A DNA stretch of 64,000 nt from Pseudomonas lundensis (GTDB lineage: Bacteria > Pseudomonadota > Gammaproteobacteria > Pseudomonadales > Pseudomonadaceae). Shown one piece after another: positions 9,750 through 18,776 of the stretch. The notes under the pieces are model-generated. The model was not told the DNA's origin. It made no database searches and saw only the letters and a list, made by a program, of their open reading frames with translations. A program made the position numbers and the translations under genes. Each line of letters begins with the position of its first letter. Within the stretch, counting starts at the first letter, position 1. Location: the NCBI RefSeq assembly GCF_001042985.1, contig NZ_JYKY01000025.1, forward strand, positions 1 to 64,000. The letters are read 5' to 3'.

Positions 9750-10026
9750 GGTGCTTCCTCGGTATTATCAAAAATGGGTGCTGGAGGCTTGAACGGCGTT
9801 TTGATGCAGCACTACTTGTCCTGAGTATACCGGGCGTCAAACCGGGTTTGGGATCAGACTATGGGATCAATATCTCTGTAACTGGGGCTGCGAGTCAGGT
9901 TGGGTGCATCCCCCATGTTGTACGAGACTGCCCAAGTTTTTCCGAACTGCGGCCCATTCACAACGCTCGGTAATGGCTTCCTGATGCCAGTCCGGTTACG
10001 CTGATGCGTATCAGGGAGGAGGCGCA
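9750..10026. promoter_or_regulatory. Divergent promoter region between DUF4365 and SMC-like genes
   Basis: A 277-bp spacer separates two divergently transcribed genes, so both promoters should be here. The plus-strand side ends in a strong Shine-Dalgarno GGGAGGAGG at 10014-10022. I see no long palindrome that would mark a dedicated operator. Confidence 0.45.
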
Positions 10027-12903
10027 ATGAGTCAGTACCTTTTAAGTTTTGCCAGGCAGAACCTTGAGGGGCGTACTGATGCGTACCTGGTGCTTCTTTG
10101 GTGTATGTACCAAGCCAACCAAAGCAAGGGCCGCTACTCCGACCACATCAAGTCACACATCACCACGGCGTCGGATCAATTGCTGGGTCGCAACTACCAG
10201 CGTGTCGCTGCTCGCTTCAAGAAAGTGCTCGATAAAAGGCCTGAACTGGATCGGATACCACCCTCGGGCTTGGGGGCGTTGGATTACCTGCGCGTCAGGA
10301 ATTTCCGGGGCTTTGGCGAGTTTGGTGCTGACGACAAAGGCACGTTCATTCGATTCAGTAAGCTGAAAAACATTTTCTACGCGCCCAATGGCGGCGGCAA
10401 ATCATCGCTCTGTGAAGCCATCGAAATTTGCACCACTGGGGACATCAAGGAAGCCGCCAGGCGCAAGACCAAGGTCAAGCAGTACATTGCGCGAGGAGAA
10501 ACCAAGCCTCAGCTCGCTCTCCTGGGAGCGAATAAGCTCAAAATTGCGCCCAGTATCAGTTGGTCAAGCTGCTTTATTGATCGCAATCGCCTTCAGGAGT
10601 TTTCGCTCCTGGGCTCCAAGGACACTGGCAGTGGCGAAAGTGATGTCTTGGCGACCCTGTTCGGCCTGGAAGAGCTTCAGGACGTCATTTCCCGATTCGT
10701 GCGCCCTGACAGTTTTACGCTCAAGGCATTCATGCGTGCCGACCAGGCCGAGGCCCTGACGAACCTTGAACGCGCTCGAACAGAGCTTGGCCAAGTGCGG
10801 AGCAAGCACAGGGCAGATCTGTACGCTGCGATTTCGCAAACCTGTCAGCTCTTGGGGCTGCGGGCCGATCAGGATTTCGAAATTCGTACAAAGGCAAAGC
10901 GGCTGCGCAAGACGATAGACATGCACATCCGTGGGGCCGAGCGACTGCGAGCCGCCAAAGCACCGGTGGTCATTCCCATCAAGCATGTTGCGCGTACGTC
11001 TGCCATCGCCAAGCGGTTGCTCAGCCGCAAAACGCAGATCGAGACACTGTTTCTGAAAAGGGCCAGTGACGTTAACTATCGCGCTGTTTTTGAAGCCTTG
11101 GAGGCTTTGGAAGCCACCGAACAGCCGTCTGAGAAGACCTGTCCCGCCTGTTTGACGCCCCTTGACCAAGTCACGGTGAACCCTTTTGAAAGGGCTCGTG
11201 ATCAGATCAAGGCGCTCGGGGCTCTGGAGGCTCTGAAGCAATCCAAACAGAAAAATGATGCTCAAGTTGTCCTCTGGGCTTCAAGGATCGCGACCGGGAT
11301 CAGTTCAGTGAAGGCCAATGCCTATGCCGATGTACCCTGCCCACTGGCGATGGACGCATTGGAAGCGGTGCTCATTGAGTTCCATACGGCGACTGACCGC
11401 TCGACAGTGGCGGGGTCTGTCCTCAATGCTTTCATCGCGCTCTGCGCTGACAGTGCAGTTCAGATCGAGGTCTATCTGCGTGCCTGCGAGCGCAAGCAAC
11501 GGGAGGTTGATCAGGCGGTGGTTCAAGCGGCTCGTCTGGATGCGCTCATCGAACACCTCAAGCAGGTCGATGAGTCGCTGAAACGACAGTTTGACCTCAA
11601 AACCCAGGCGCTAACCGGGTTCACAGACGCCAATGATAGGATGCTTGCGCTGATAGGGCAGAGAACGGCTTTGCTCAATGACTCGGTGGATAACAGCCAC
11701 TTCAACCAGTTGCTCAAGGATCTTGAGGCTGAATACCGAACGCTCTACGGCGACCTGTTGGACTACAAGCTGGAGCTTGAAAAGGCGCGCATTACAGGGA
11801 TCGAAGCCAAGGCTGCCGACTACTACCGAGCGATCAATAACCACGACGATGACCATGAGCAGATAGAGACGCTGGCCTTTGAAAAGCTTACGGAGAGCTA
11901 CCGGATCAAGATCACCAACGTGGACGGATCCCTGCTGGATGCGTTTGCTGTGCTCAGCGAAGGGCATCTGAGGGCGCTGGGCTTGTCGATTCTCTTGGCG
12001 ATGGCTGAGAAAAACAATTTTCCGCTCATCGTTTTTGATGACGTCGTCAACGCGATCGATACGGATCACCGATCCAATATCATCGACTTGTTTTTCAATG
12101 ATGACTACCTGCGCCGGATCCAGATGGTGGTGACGACCCACGATCGCCTCTTCTGGGAGCGCTTCTGCATCATCGCTGATCGCCATCCTCAATCCGACCA
12201 GCAAGCAAGCCATGTGCTCAGCTATACGAACAAAGGCATCGTGGTCATTGATCATGCAGGCGGTTTTCAGAGAAAGGTGCACGTGGCGTTGTCGGTCTAC
12301 GACGTTCGGCAAGCATTGCTGTATTGCCGGATCTGGTTCGAGTCCATGGTGCTAGAATTCTGCATTGAAAACGGCGTTCAGGTGACCGCGAATTTCAACA
12401 AATCGCAGCTAAAGAAGAGTATGTACCTGCAGGTGAGCCTGGAGCACACCTTCAAGCTGGTGGAGCCCTTCATTGACTACGACCTTTCGCATTTCAATTT
12501 CATCAAGAATGACTTGGTGAACTGGGGTGGCCAAAACCAAGAGCACCACGCCTTTGATGAAGGAAGCCTGAACTTTGTGCACTCCAAGACAAGTGGTGAG
12601 GTCCTGAAAATCTACGATGCCATCCGCTTTCTGGAATGCCAGCTCTTCATGGACAAAAAGAGAGAGTCAGGAGAAAGGTACCTTGCAGAGGTGAATGAAA
12701 AAATCGAGAAGGGCCGCAGGAAATTGGTAGGACTCGCCAGGGCTCCGGAAGAGGTGCAGCAAGAACATCAGGCCGGATTAAAGGCGCTGGAAAAGCGCGC
12801 CATTGAGCTCACCCAAGAGCTCCAGTTCATCGAGCGCTGCGTAGTGAGCGTTGCTGACCGCGAGCGAGCCAGGGATCTGCCAGCTGAGTTGCCGCCTACC
12901 TAG
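10027..12903 (+). CDS. SMC/RecN-like AAA ATPase with zinc-hook-type CxxC
   Basis: ATPase of 958 residues. An N-terminal extension of about 85 residues precedes an SMC-type head: LDYLRVRNFRGFGEF at 85, then Walker A APNGGGKSS (119-127). Two coiled-coil arms (about 240-370 and 470-620) flank CPAC (372-375), a single Rad50-hook-like motif. The signature LSEGHLRALGLSILLAM and Walker B PLIVFDDV follow near 640-680. The last 200 residues form a separate domain with RIWFESM and a later LNFVHSKTSGEV segment, reminiscent of helical domains appended to defence ATPases. Relatives include Lamassu LmuB and RloC/PrrC-type ATPases, but the partners differ. Divergent from the DUF4365-TPR-PIN gene, it is plausibly the activator or sensor of the same system. 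Head motifs are seen; the role is inferred. Confidence 0.75.
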   Translation: MSQYLLSFARQNLEGRTDAYLVLLWCMYQANQSKGRYSDHIKSHITTASDQLLGRNYQRVAARFKKVLDKRPELDRIPPSGLGALDYLRVRNFRGFGEFGADDKGTFIRFSKLKNIFYAPNGGGKSSLCEAIEICTTGDIKEAARRKTKVKQYIARGETKPQLALLGANKLKIAPSISWSSCFIDRNRLQEFSLLGSKDTGSGESDVLATLFGLEELQDVISRFVRPDSFTLKAFMRADQAEALTNLERARTELGQVRSKHRADLYAAISQTCQLLGLRADQDFEIRTKAKRLRKTIDMHIRGAERLRAAKAPVVIPIKHVARTSAIAKRLLSRKTQIETLFLKRASDVNYRAVFEALEALEATEQPSEKTCPACLTPLDQVTVNPFERARDQIKALGALEALKQSKQKNDAQVVLWASRIATGISSVKANAYADVPCPLAMDALEAVLIEFHTATDRSTVAGSVLNAFIALCADSAVQIEVYLRACERKQREVDQAVVQAARLDALIEHLKQVDESLKRQFDLKTQALTGFTDANDRMLALIGQRTALLNDSVDNSHFNQLLKDLEAEYRTLYGDLLDYKLELEKARITGIEAKAADYYRAINNHDDDHEQIETLAFEKLTESYRIKITNVDGSLLDAFAVLSEGHLRALGLSILLAMAEKNNFPLIVFDDVVNAIDTDHRSNIIDLFFNDDYLRRIQMVVTTHDRLFWERFCIIADRHPQSDQQASHVLSYTNKGIVVIDHAGGFQRKVHVALSVYDVRQALLYCRIWFESMVLEFCIENGVQVTANFNKSQLKKSMYLQVSLEHTFKLVEPFIDYDLSHFNFIKNDLVNWGGQNQEHHAFDEGSLNFVHSKTSGEVLKIYDAIRFLECQLFMDKKRESGERYLAEVNEKIEKGRRKLVGLARAPEEVQQEHQAGLKALEKRAIELTQELQFIERCVVSVADRERARDLPAELPPT

Positions 12904-12946
12904 CCGTGTTGCAAGCCACCGTCTGGATGGTTGTTCGAATGATCAG

Positions 12947-12978
12947 TTTGAATCGCCCTGCGTTTTGTAGATACCTCG
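12947..12978 (+). repeat. IS3-family-like terminal sequence, copy 2
   Basis: TTTGAATCGCCCTGCG followed by TTTTGTAGATACCTCG. It is a diverged direct copy of 5596-5626, and the two flank the DUF4365-TPR-PIN and SMC-like genes. No transposase is nearby. Confidence 0.35.
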
Positions 12979-13108
12979 TTGCCCTAAAACTGAGACCGAG
13001 TACGAAGAGCCCTGAGCAATCCGCGTCTGGCTGAAAACACAACAGCGATAAAAGGGTGAATACGTGGGAACGTCTTACGAGAGTTCAGTGCAACACAGCG
13101 GAAAGGCA

Positions 13109-13132
13109 AAAGCCCGGTCGTTACCGGGCTTT
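13109..13132. terminator. Bidirectional GC-rich hairpin
   Basis: Arms AAAGCCCGGT (13109-13118) and ACCGGGCTTT (13123-13132) enclose a 4-nt loop. Adenines at one side and thymines at the other allow termination in both directions, serving the SMC-like gene on the left and the gin operon on the right. Confidence 0.65.
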
Positions 13133-13252
13133 GCAGATCCCTCAAGGGGAGATAAAGCTCAAGTGCCTCAAGGGCTACCAGCCAGACTCTACGAGCGGTA
13201 GGCGCACATGTCAACGTTTTGCGTCTGGGACGAAGTAGTCAGGATACGTGTA

Positions 13253-13343
13253 CCATAATGTGTAGTCGTCAGAGCTGACGCAGTCCTGTCTAGCACTGTG
13301 GGCGGGATACCATGCCGTAATCTGTAGTCGATACGAAGACTAC
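13253..13343. repeat. Direct-repeat pair with inverted GACTAC element downstream of ginD
   Basis: CCATAATGTGTAGTCG (13253-13268) and CCGTAATCTGTAGTCG (13315-13330) match at 14 of 16 positions, 62 bp apart. A palindrome CGTCAGAGCTGACG lies between them (13267-13280). The second copy continues into GTAGTC..GACTAC (13324-13343). Such an arrangement could bind a recombinase accessory protein. Function unknown. Confidence 0.4.
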
Positions 13344-13352
13344 TAATCTGAT

Positions 13353-13751
13353 TTATTGGGTGTTTCTCAACGGTGCCATTACTGACTCTACGTCCAAACC
13401 GTTCATCAGGCAGTTGTGTGCTATTACTGACAGAGCCTCGAAAAGCTTGTCTCGCTGTCTTGCCAACGCAGCGTTCTCCGCTTGAAGACTTGCAATACGC
13501 TCTTCGAGACTTCTGCGCCGGCGGGCACCATCCGGATCCCTCCCGCTTTCCCTCATTTGAACAATACGGGCGGCCTCAATTCTGTCTCCACGGTCACCTC
13601 CTAGCGTAGCTCGGCTTGTCAGGCCCAGTCGGCGCTGTACCTCCGGTCGGGAAATGGGAGCGAGCTCCACTCCTGAGCTAATCATCTGGGCGAGGAGAGT
13701 GTCTATTGCTTCGTCAAGAGTGCTGCCCCTCAATGTCTGTCGTCGCGCCAT
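13353..13751 (-). CDS. ginD: Small coiled-coil accessory protein of the recombinase operon (GinD/TnpC-like)
   Basis: Protein of 132 residues. Residues about 15-75 could form a DNA-binding helical domain (LAPISRPEVQRRLGLTSRAT). Residues about 78-115 are a coiled coil (LEERIASLQAENAALARQRDKL). It is the last gene of a four-gene operon after three large tyrosine recombinases, 8 nt from the preceding stop. That order is what is described for ginABCD of GInt genomic islands and echoes TnpC of Tn554. In those systems the small protein assists excision or integration. The call rests mainly on size and position. Confidence 0.65.
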   Translation of the reverse strand: MARRQTLRGSTLDEAIDTLLAQMISSGVELAPISRPEVQRRLGLTSRATLGGDRGDRIEAARIVQMRESGRDPDGARRRRSLEERIASLQAENAALARQRDKLFEALSVIAHNCLMNGLDVESVMAPLRNTQ

Positions 13752-13759
13752 AGTTGCCC

Positions 13760-15883
13760 CTAGTCATCTGATACCGAACTGTGTCGTTTGTCCGAGTCCG
13801 CAACCGTGATTGGACGCCCATTTGGAAACACGCGTTGCACACCTCCACTGGTATCGCGTGCTAGGACGGATTTTAGATTATTGAGTTTGTCCTCTTGGTC
13901 CGCCAGCCATACATCGCTGCCTGCCTCTCCGGTGCCTGCGTCGCGCATGATGGATATTGCCTTCGTCAGATTCTTGGCTTGTTTTTCAAGGTTGACCCGC
14001 TCCGATGGAGTGCCCATCAGATGTAGATGCGAGCAGCCATTCCAGCATTGAAGATGCTTAGGGCAGGGGGCCTGGGAGAAATCGTGGATACAACCTCCGA
14101 AAGGGGTCACATGCAGCGCCGTGGCGTGTACGGTGAGGAATGCTTCTGCAGTTGTTGTACCTTTATCTGATAGCAAAGCATGGTAACTATCGGTCAAAGC
14201 GCCATGAATTCGCTTATCTCTTATGGCTGTATGTAGAAAGTCGAGGCGCTCGTGATAGCTATTGAACGCCAGAAACTCATGATGGGCAGCGGTGTTTTCT
14301 TCAATGCTCGTGTGTTGGTAATAAACATTCTGGTCGAGGCGTTTTCGCCCCAGAGCCAATGCTTGCTGAACATCGCTCATACCGGTCAAGTGGTAAATTG
14401 TGTTCCGCCAGTGTCTAGGTTGGTGGCTTGTTAGCCTAATCGGAGTGCCATCGGATTCGGTTAATGAACGACGCGAAAAAATGGACGTATATTTTTCATC
14501 GTCACCTAATGCGTGATTGATATCCCCGAGGGTGACCCGACGCGGGACCGCACGAAACACATTCGCCTCACGTCCACCGAAACGAAATTGGCCGTCGAAA
14601 GCGATCGCAAGCGTTTCGCTGGTTCTAAGTACGATACGAACTTGTCCCCCGACATTTTCTGTCAATGCCGCGTGCCCACGGATCCTCGGGACGATCAGTC
14701 GCTCAATCTCCCCGGCGACGTAACGTCGCTTTAACGACCTTCCTTGCTTTTCATCCGGTTCATCGTCAAATGGATGGACACCGTTGCGTGTGAGGAAAAG
14801 GTATAGATTTCTGCTTGCGCTTCTTGCTTCGCTAAAACCTAGCCAGTCCAAGACCTTTGCATCGGAGATCACTGACTGAGGGGGGTAGCTCCAAATACGT
14901 CCTGGGTGGAGTTCTTGCCAGGCGGCAATTTCTCGTTGTTCATTGGTTAGCGTTTTTAATCGCTCTACTGCGCGCCTGGCTAGAGGAATGTCGCTTTCAG
15001 CCAGCCAATGAACACGGGATTGAAATTGCTTTTCCGCGAAGTACCTAATTCCGCATTCGACGAGAGGCTTGCCATGGGCATCGACAACTACTTCTCCTGT
15101 CGTCCCTTTGATCGGCCTTTCGACCCAACAATCATAAGGTATTACTGCTACTTCGTTACCTCGTTGCCCAGTCGCTATCAATAAGTCGATCACTCGCAGC
15201 AAAATTTCTTCGCCGTCACTGAGTGGGTTGTTCGAACATATGGCATATGCCTCCATCGCCTCACGAGAAGGTAATCTCTCATCAGATTTACGCTGTTTTA
15301 CCGCACGATCAGGATCGTGCAATGAGATGAACTCGTGGCGGCTTTTTTCTGGTTTTGCATCATGTGTAAAGTGGATGGCGGTGTCGGTTAATTGTAGTTT
15401 ATCGATCGTATCCGCAATTACCTGAAGATGAGATATCGCGTCGTAAAGGTTCTTGTAGCCACTCCCTCTGAGAAATTCTACGACACGGTCAAAATCGCCC
15501 CGCGTCAACTGTGTAGGGTCGGATACACGTCGTTCAAACAACGGATTGTAAAGCCGGCGTACCGCAATATTGTAGGCGGCGACCATCGAAAACTTCAGGC
15601 TTCGGGTGCGTTGTAGATATACGATTAATGCCTTGCAAAAATCCTGGAAATCCAAGGGAAGGGCAGCTTTAGGAGGAACAGAATAGCCATTCTTTTCAAG
15701 TGATTGTCGTTGAGTTTCAAAGGTTATAGTCTGCTGCTTTAAGCGCTGCGGTAACCAATGCTGGACCGACCATAGCGCTGACTCCCAAGGGGTTGGAATC
15801 GATAAAGACTGAAAAAACACTTTTTCCTGTTTAATGAAGCCTTCGAGGCTCTGCCTTGCCCTAGACAGCGTCATCTGCGGCAC
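13760..15883 (-). CDS. ginC: Large tyrosine recombinase, third of operon (GinC-like)
   Basis: Tyrosine site-specific recombinase of 707 residues. Catalytic features in the middle: GQRGNEVAV (first arginine, about 240), HQPRHWRN (H-x-x-R, about 490) and, about 40 residues on, NVYYQHTS with the likely nucleophile tyrosine. A C-terminal Cys/His cluster (CPKHLQCWNGCSHLH, about 620) suggests a zinc-binding extension, known in large recombinases of this kind. The start overlaps the end of the upstream recombinase by 23 nt. Together with its neighbours it should carry out integration and excision of the island. Confidence 0.8.
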   Translation of the reverse strand: MPQMTLSRARQSLEGFIKQEKVFFQSLSIPTPWESALWSVQHWLPQRLKQQTITFETQRQSLEKNGYSVPPKAALPLDFQDFCKALIVYLQRTRSLKFSMVAAYNIAVRRLYNPLFERRVSDPTQLTRGDFDRVVEFLRGSGYKNLYDAISHLQVIADTIDKLQLTDTAIHFTHDAKPEKSRHEFISLHDPDRAVKQRKSDERLPSREAMEAYAICSNNPLSDGEEILLRVIDLLIATGQRGNEVAVIPYDCWVERPIKGTTGEVVVDAHGKPLVECGIRYFAEKQFQSRVHWLAESDIPLARRAVERLKTLTNEQREIAAWQELHPGRIWSYPPQSVISDAKVLDWLGFSEARSASRNLYLFLTRNGVHPFDDEPDEKQGRSLKRRYVAGEIERLIVPRIRGHAALTENVGGQVRIVLRTSETLAIAFDGQFRFGGREANVFRAVPRRVTLGDINHALGDDEKYTSIFSRRSLTESDGTPIRLTSHQPRHWRNTIYHLTGMSDVQQALALGRKRLDQNVYYQHTSIEENTAAHHEFLAFNSYHERLDFLHTAIRDKRIHGALTDSYHALLSDKGTTTAEAFLTVHATALHVTPFGGCIHDFSQAPCPKHLQCWNGCSHLHLMGTPSERVNLEKQAKNLTKAISIMRDAGTGEAGSDVWLADQEDKLNNLKSVLARDTSGGVQRVFPNGRPITVADSDKRHSSVSDD

Positions 15884-17381
15884 CCTCCGTGTGCTGCCGG
15901 CAGCGTTCGATCGTAGTGCTTACTGCCAGGATGGTTGTCTGATGCTGGGCGAGGGGCCGATTGTGACTGAGATCACCGGCTTGTTCTGCCATATCAATGA
16001 ACCGTTGGGCCTCCCGCTGGAGCGCATCCTTTACCTGCTCATGGCGGCCGTCAGCAAAGGGTTGGAACTTCTTGCAGGTGTAGCACGCGTATATAGGGTT
16101 GTAGGGACAGTGGGTATGGACGGGCAGGGCGCAGGCACCAATATCGCCTATGTACTGCGTATCAATGACGCCGCGGACGGCTGCTTCAGGAGCCGTATCG
16201 CGGCGTTTGACGATTTTCCCAGTTAATAAGCTGCGCATGATGCGCTGATAGGCCGGGCTCTTACCCAGAGCTTTCTCTTTGATCCGGGCAATGTTTGGGG
16301 TGGCCGTTACGTAAGCACGCGCCGCAACCGTGCTGTTGTGTCCGAGCAGTTCGGCAATCATGTCTGCCGGAGTACCCTGATCCGCCAGTCCTTGACCGAG
16401 GTGATGACGCAACAATATGGATACCTGATTCGGCCTATCTATACCAGCTTCACCCAGCTCGTGTTTGAGACCTGAACCGATTTCGCTAACCGAGAGACGC
16501 CTTCCACAAGGGTTGACAAATAATGGTTCACAGCCGCTACCAAAACGGTGTTGAATTTCTAAAATGTGGCGTGAGATTTTCACCCCCAGGCGCGAGGTTA
16601 TTTTACGGGGGCGCCGCTCAGGTTTGCGTTGGCCAACTTTTTTGGCCATGGGTAGCCATAGGGTGTAGTACTTCTCGTGATCAGCGCTTTCAATAAACTC
16701 AAAATCAGCAATGTCTAGCGAATGAAATTGAATCGATCGAGGTGCGAGTTCGAAACCTAAGTGAAGTACGATATTAAACTGGACATCCTCCCAAGAGTCA
16801 GTCAAAGATTGTCGTTCAATGCGTTTAAGCAATAGAATTTCCTCATCGAGCTCCAAGCCTGACTGAGAGAGAAAAATTCGAGAGTAGGGAGATGAGCGTT
16901 CGGTTTTGAAGTCCTTGATCTTTAGATAAATATCGTTACTAAATCCGGCAATTCCTCTATCCATTACCCAGCGATAAAGCGTGCGAAAGACGACTACGTA
17001 CTCTCTTGAGCTGTTCCAACTGTTGAATGCACTAATAATTTCCTCGGCTGCCCAAGGGAATTTCAAGGAAATATCACTTTCCGAAACCCGATGGAGCATT
17101 CTAGCGGCCCTATATGCAGTTGAAGGGGAGTATTTCTCTAACATATGGGCCATAAATGCCTTTGCTATTTCGACAAACTCCGAGCTCAACTTTAGACCAG
17201 ACCAATCAATATTCATTGCCGTTCCGCCGTCGTACCACGTCCAGACGTTCAATCGAGTATCGACATACTTTGGCTGGTCATTAGTGCGAGTCCGAATCGT
17301 AACGTAAGCGGGCCCCCTGAACACGTAAGCTGGCAAAGAGGAGGGCGGTGACGCGTGTTCTTGAGCGGCTGATTTGGTCAC
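15861..17381 (-). CDS. ginB: Large tyrosine recombinase, second of operon (GinB-like)
   Basis: Tyrosine recombinase of 506 residues. Seen: ELAPRSIQF (first arginine, about 210), LLRHHLGQGL (about 325, in place of the usual H-x-x-R) and LLGHNSTVAARAYV (histidine and the nucleophile tyrosine, about 345-360). The C-terminus has a cysteine cluster (CPYNPIYACYTCKKF, about 430) that could bind zinc. It is spaced 11 nt from the first recombinase and overlaps the third by 23 nt. Probably one of the three recombinases that act together on the island ends. Confidence 0.8.
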   Translation of the reverse strand: MTKSAAQEHASPPSSLPAYVFRGPAYVTIRTRTNDQPKYVDTRLNVWTWYDGGTAMNIDWSGLKLSSEFVEIAKAFMAHMLEKYSPSTAYRAARMLHRVSESDISLKFPWAAEEIISAFNSWNSSREYVVVFRTLYRWVMDRGIAGFSNDIYLKIKDFKTERSSPYSRIFLSQSGLELDEEILLLKRIERQSLTDSWEDVQFNIVLHLGFELAPRSIQFHSLDIADFEFIESADHEKYYTLWLPMAKKVGQRKPERRPRKITSRLGVKISRHILEIQHRFGSGCEPLFVNPCGRRLSVSEIGSGLKHELGEAGIDRPNQVSILLRHHLGQGLADQGTPADMIAELLGHNSTVAARAYVTATPNIARIKEKALGKSPAYQRIMRSLLTGKIVKRRDTAPEAAVRGVIDTQYIGDIGACALPVHTHCPYNPIYACYTCKKFQPFADGRHEQVKDALQREAQRFIDMAEQAGDLSHNRPLAQHQTTILAVSTTIERCRQHTEGAADDAV

Positions 17382-17392
17382 GGCGAATCTCC

Positions 17393-18646
17393 TTAACTGT
17401 CAAGTCGGCTCCAGGCTGCCGAGGTGCGCTGGGCATTGTGGAGGTTGGCCGACTCGGCTAGATAACGACCTGCGTAACGACGTGGCATAGTCGAGGTCTC
17501 AGACCAACCGCAGACTCGCCGTAGTTCGTCCGTGGCTCGCTCGAGGTCATGCCCACGCTTTTCGACCAGGTAAGCCAAAAAGTGGTCTGCAAAGGTGTGG
17601 CGAAAGTCATGCGCAGAAAGTGTAGGCAACAATCCTGGATGAGCCAGCTCAATGGTCAGAAACAGCCGATCAAGAACGTTAGACAACGCGCGGATCGACA
17701 GCGGGCGGCCACGATCCGAGATGAACAAATAGCGATACAGCAATTTCATCGGTTTACCATCACGCAGAGGGCGCCGGTCGCTCTGGATATAGCGCTCGTA
17801 GACCTCATACAACTGTGCGGAGATGCCTACGGTCCGCCCATGTGTTTTGAGCGCAGGCTCTTCAACGCGCGGGTCGCGGGGATCATGTTCGCGATCATTG
17901 ATGCTGACATAGGCGTGCTGAGAACCTTTATTGATATCCGTGGTGCAGAGCTTCAGAAGCTCTCCGCGACGGATGCCGGTCTCCAAGAGCAATTCAATCA
18001 TCAGCCAGTTACGCAGTTGCAAACGTTCCGGGAACGGATTCTCCGCAGCGCCAGGGCGAATCAGTGTGCGAACGATCTGTAGTTGCGTATCTGTCAGGCT
18101 GCGGTAACGAGTGCGGTCGGGACGAGCATTGATGATATGGCTCTCAAAGCGCCGCTCAATGACGTCAGCAACATCGGCAAATACCACGTTGATGTCTGCC
18201 TGTGTGGCTGAATTCTGACGGGCGCGCGGGATGTAACGGGTGACGCACCAAGACAGGTATTTCTTCAGCAGGCGCAGGTACTGGTCACGTGTTCGTGAAC
18301 TGATCTGCTGAAAAAGTACAGTGCCAGGTTTGCCGATTCGGGCGATCAGATTATCGGCATGACGGCCACTTTGGAGCCAAATAGCGTAACCGTCCAGCAA
18401 AGCCAGAATCGCCTCAAAGTGGCAGGCCAAAATGGCCTCATCGATATCCATATCTCGGCTTTTGGCATAGGCGTAGAAAGCCTGGATGGCGCGCAGGTGC
18501 GCCGCAGCCGTGTTGTAAGCGCGGTGCCTGAGTTTGAGTTGGACGTAGATGAACGGAATGAGTATGGGCAACGGCGTCGCATCACCAGCTTGTACAAGCA
18601 GCGGTAGTCGTTGACCTGAAGAGAAACGGCACTGAATCAGTTTCAT
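17393..18646 (-). CDS. ginA: Tyrosine recombinase, first of operon (GinA-like)
   Basis: Tyrosine recombinase of 417 residues from the chosen start. Catalytic pattern: TGIRRGELLK (first arginine), HDFRHTFADHF (H-x-x-R) and CGWSETSTMPRRYAG (tryptophan in place of the second histidine, then tyrosine). The N-terminal SAM-like core-binding domain covers about residues 25-150. I chose ATG at 18646, not the ATG at 18661, because GAGGTGG lies 6 nt before it. It is the first gene of the gin operon, and the dif site begins 131 bp upstream of it, so the island end must lie in that short stretch. Confidence 0.8.
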   Translation of the reverse strand: MKLIQCRFSSGQRLPLLVQAGDATPLPILIPFIYVQLKLRHRAYNTAAAHLRAIQAFYAYAKSRDMDIDEAILACHFEAILALLDGYAIWLQSGRHADNLIARIGKPGTVLFQQISSRTRDQYLRLLKKYLSWCVTRYIPRARQNSATQADINVVFADVADVIERRFESHIINARPDRTRYRSLTDTQLQIVRTLIRPGAAENPFPERLQLRNWLMIELLLETGIRRGELLKLCTTDINKGSQHAYVSINDREHDPRDPRVEEPALKTHGRTVGISAQLYEVYERYIQSDRRPLRDGKPMKLLYRYLFISDRGRPLSIRALSNVLDRLFLTIELAHPGLLPTLSAHDFRHTFADHFLAYLVEKRGHDLERATDELRRVCGWSETSTMPRRYAGRYLAESANLHNAQRTSAAWSRLDS

Positions 18647-18776
18647 CGACAGCCACCTCATTCAAGGAATCGTCATGAACACTATGGACATGGCCCGTTG
18701 AGAGAGTAGACGTCAAATACGAATTCGTCGAATCAGTGACTTACGTGTCTTATGAACATCTCTGACATAGCACCTG
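18647..18776. other. Putative right end of the GInt-type island
   Basis: The 130 bp between ginA and dif must hold the gin promoter and the island terminus. A palindrome ACGAATTCGT lies at 18719-18728, and ATGAACA is repeated (about 18675 and 18753). The exact end cannot be set without the matching left end. Confidence 0.4.

Larger units (their letters stand above)
12904..13352. other. Intergenic region between SMC-like gene and gin operon
   Basis: 449 bp without a supported gene. It contains an IS3-like end remnant (12947-12978), a strong GC-rich hairpin (13109-13132) and a pair of 16-bp direct repeats with inverted GACTAC elements (13253-13343). These separate the cargo from the recombinase operon. 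Confidence 0.5.

Noticed and set aside
10564..11265. Minus-strand open frame of 233 codons under the SMC-like gene
   Set aside because: Lies wholly inside the coiled-coil region of the ATPase gene; no ribosome site or motif.
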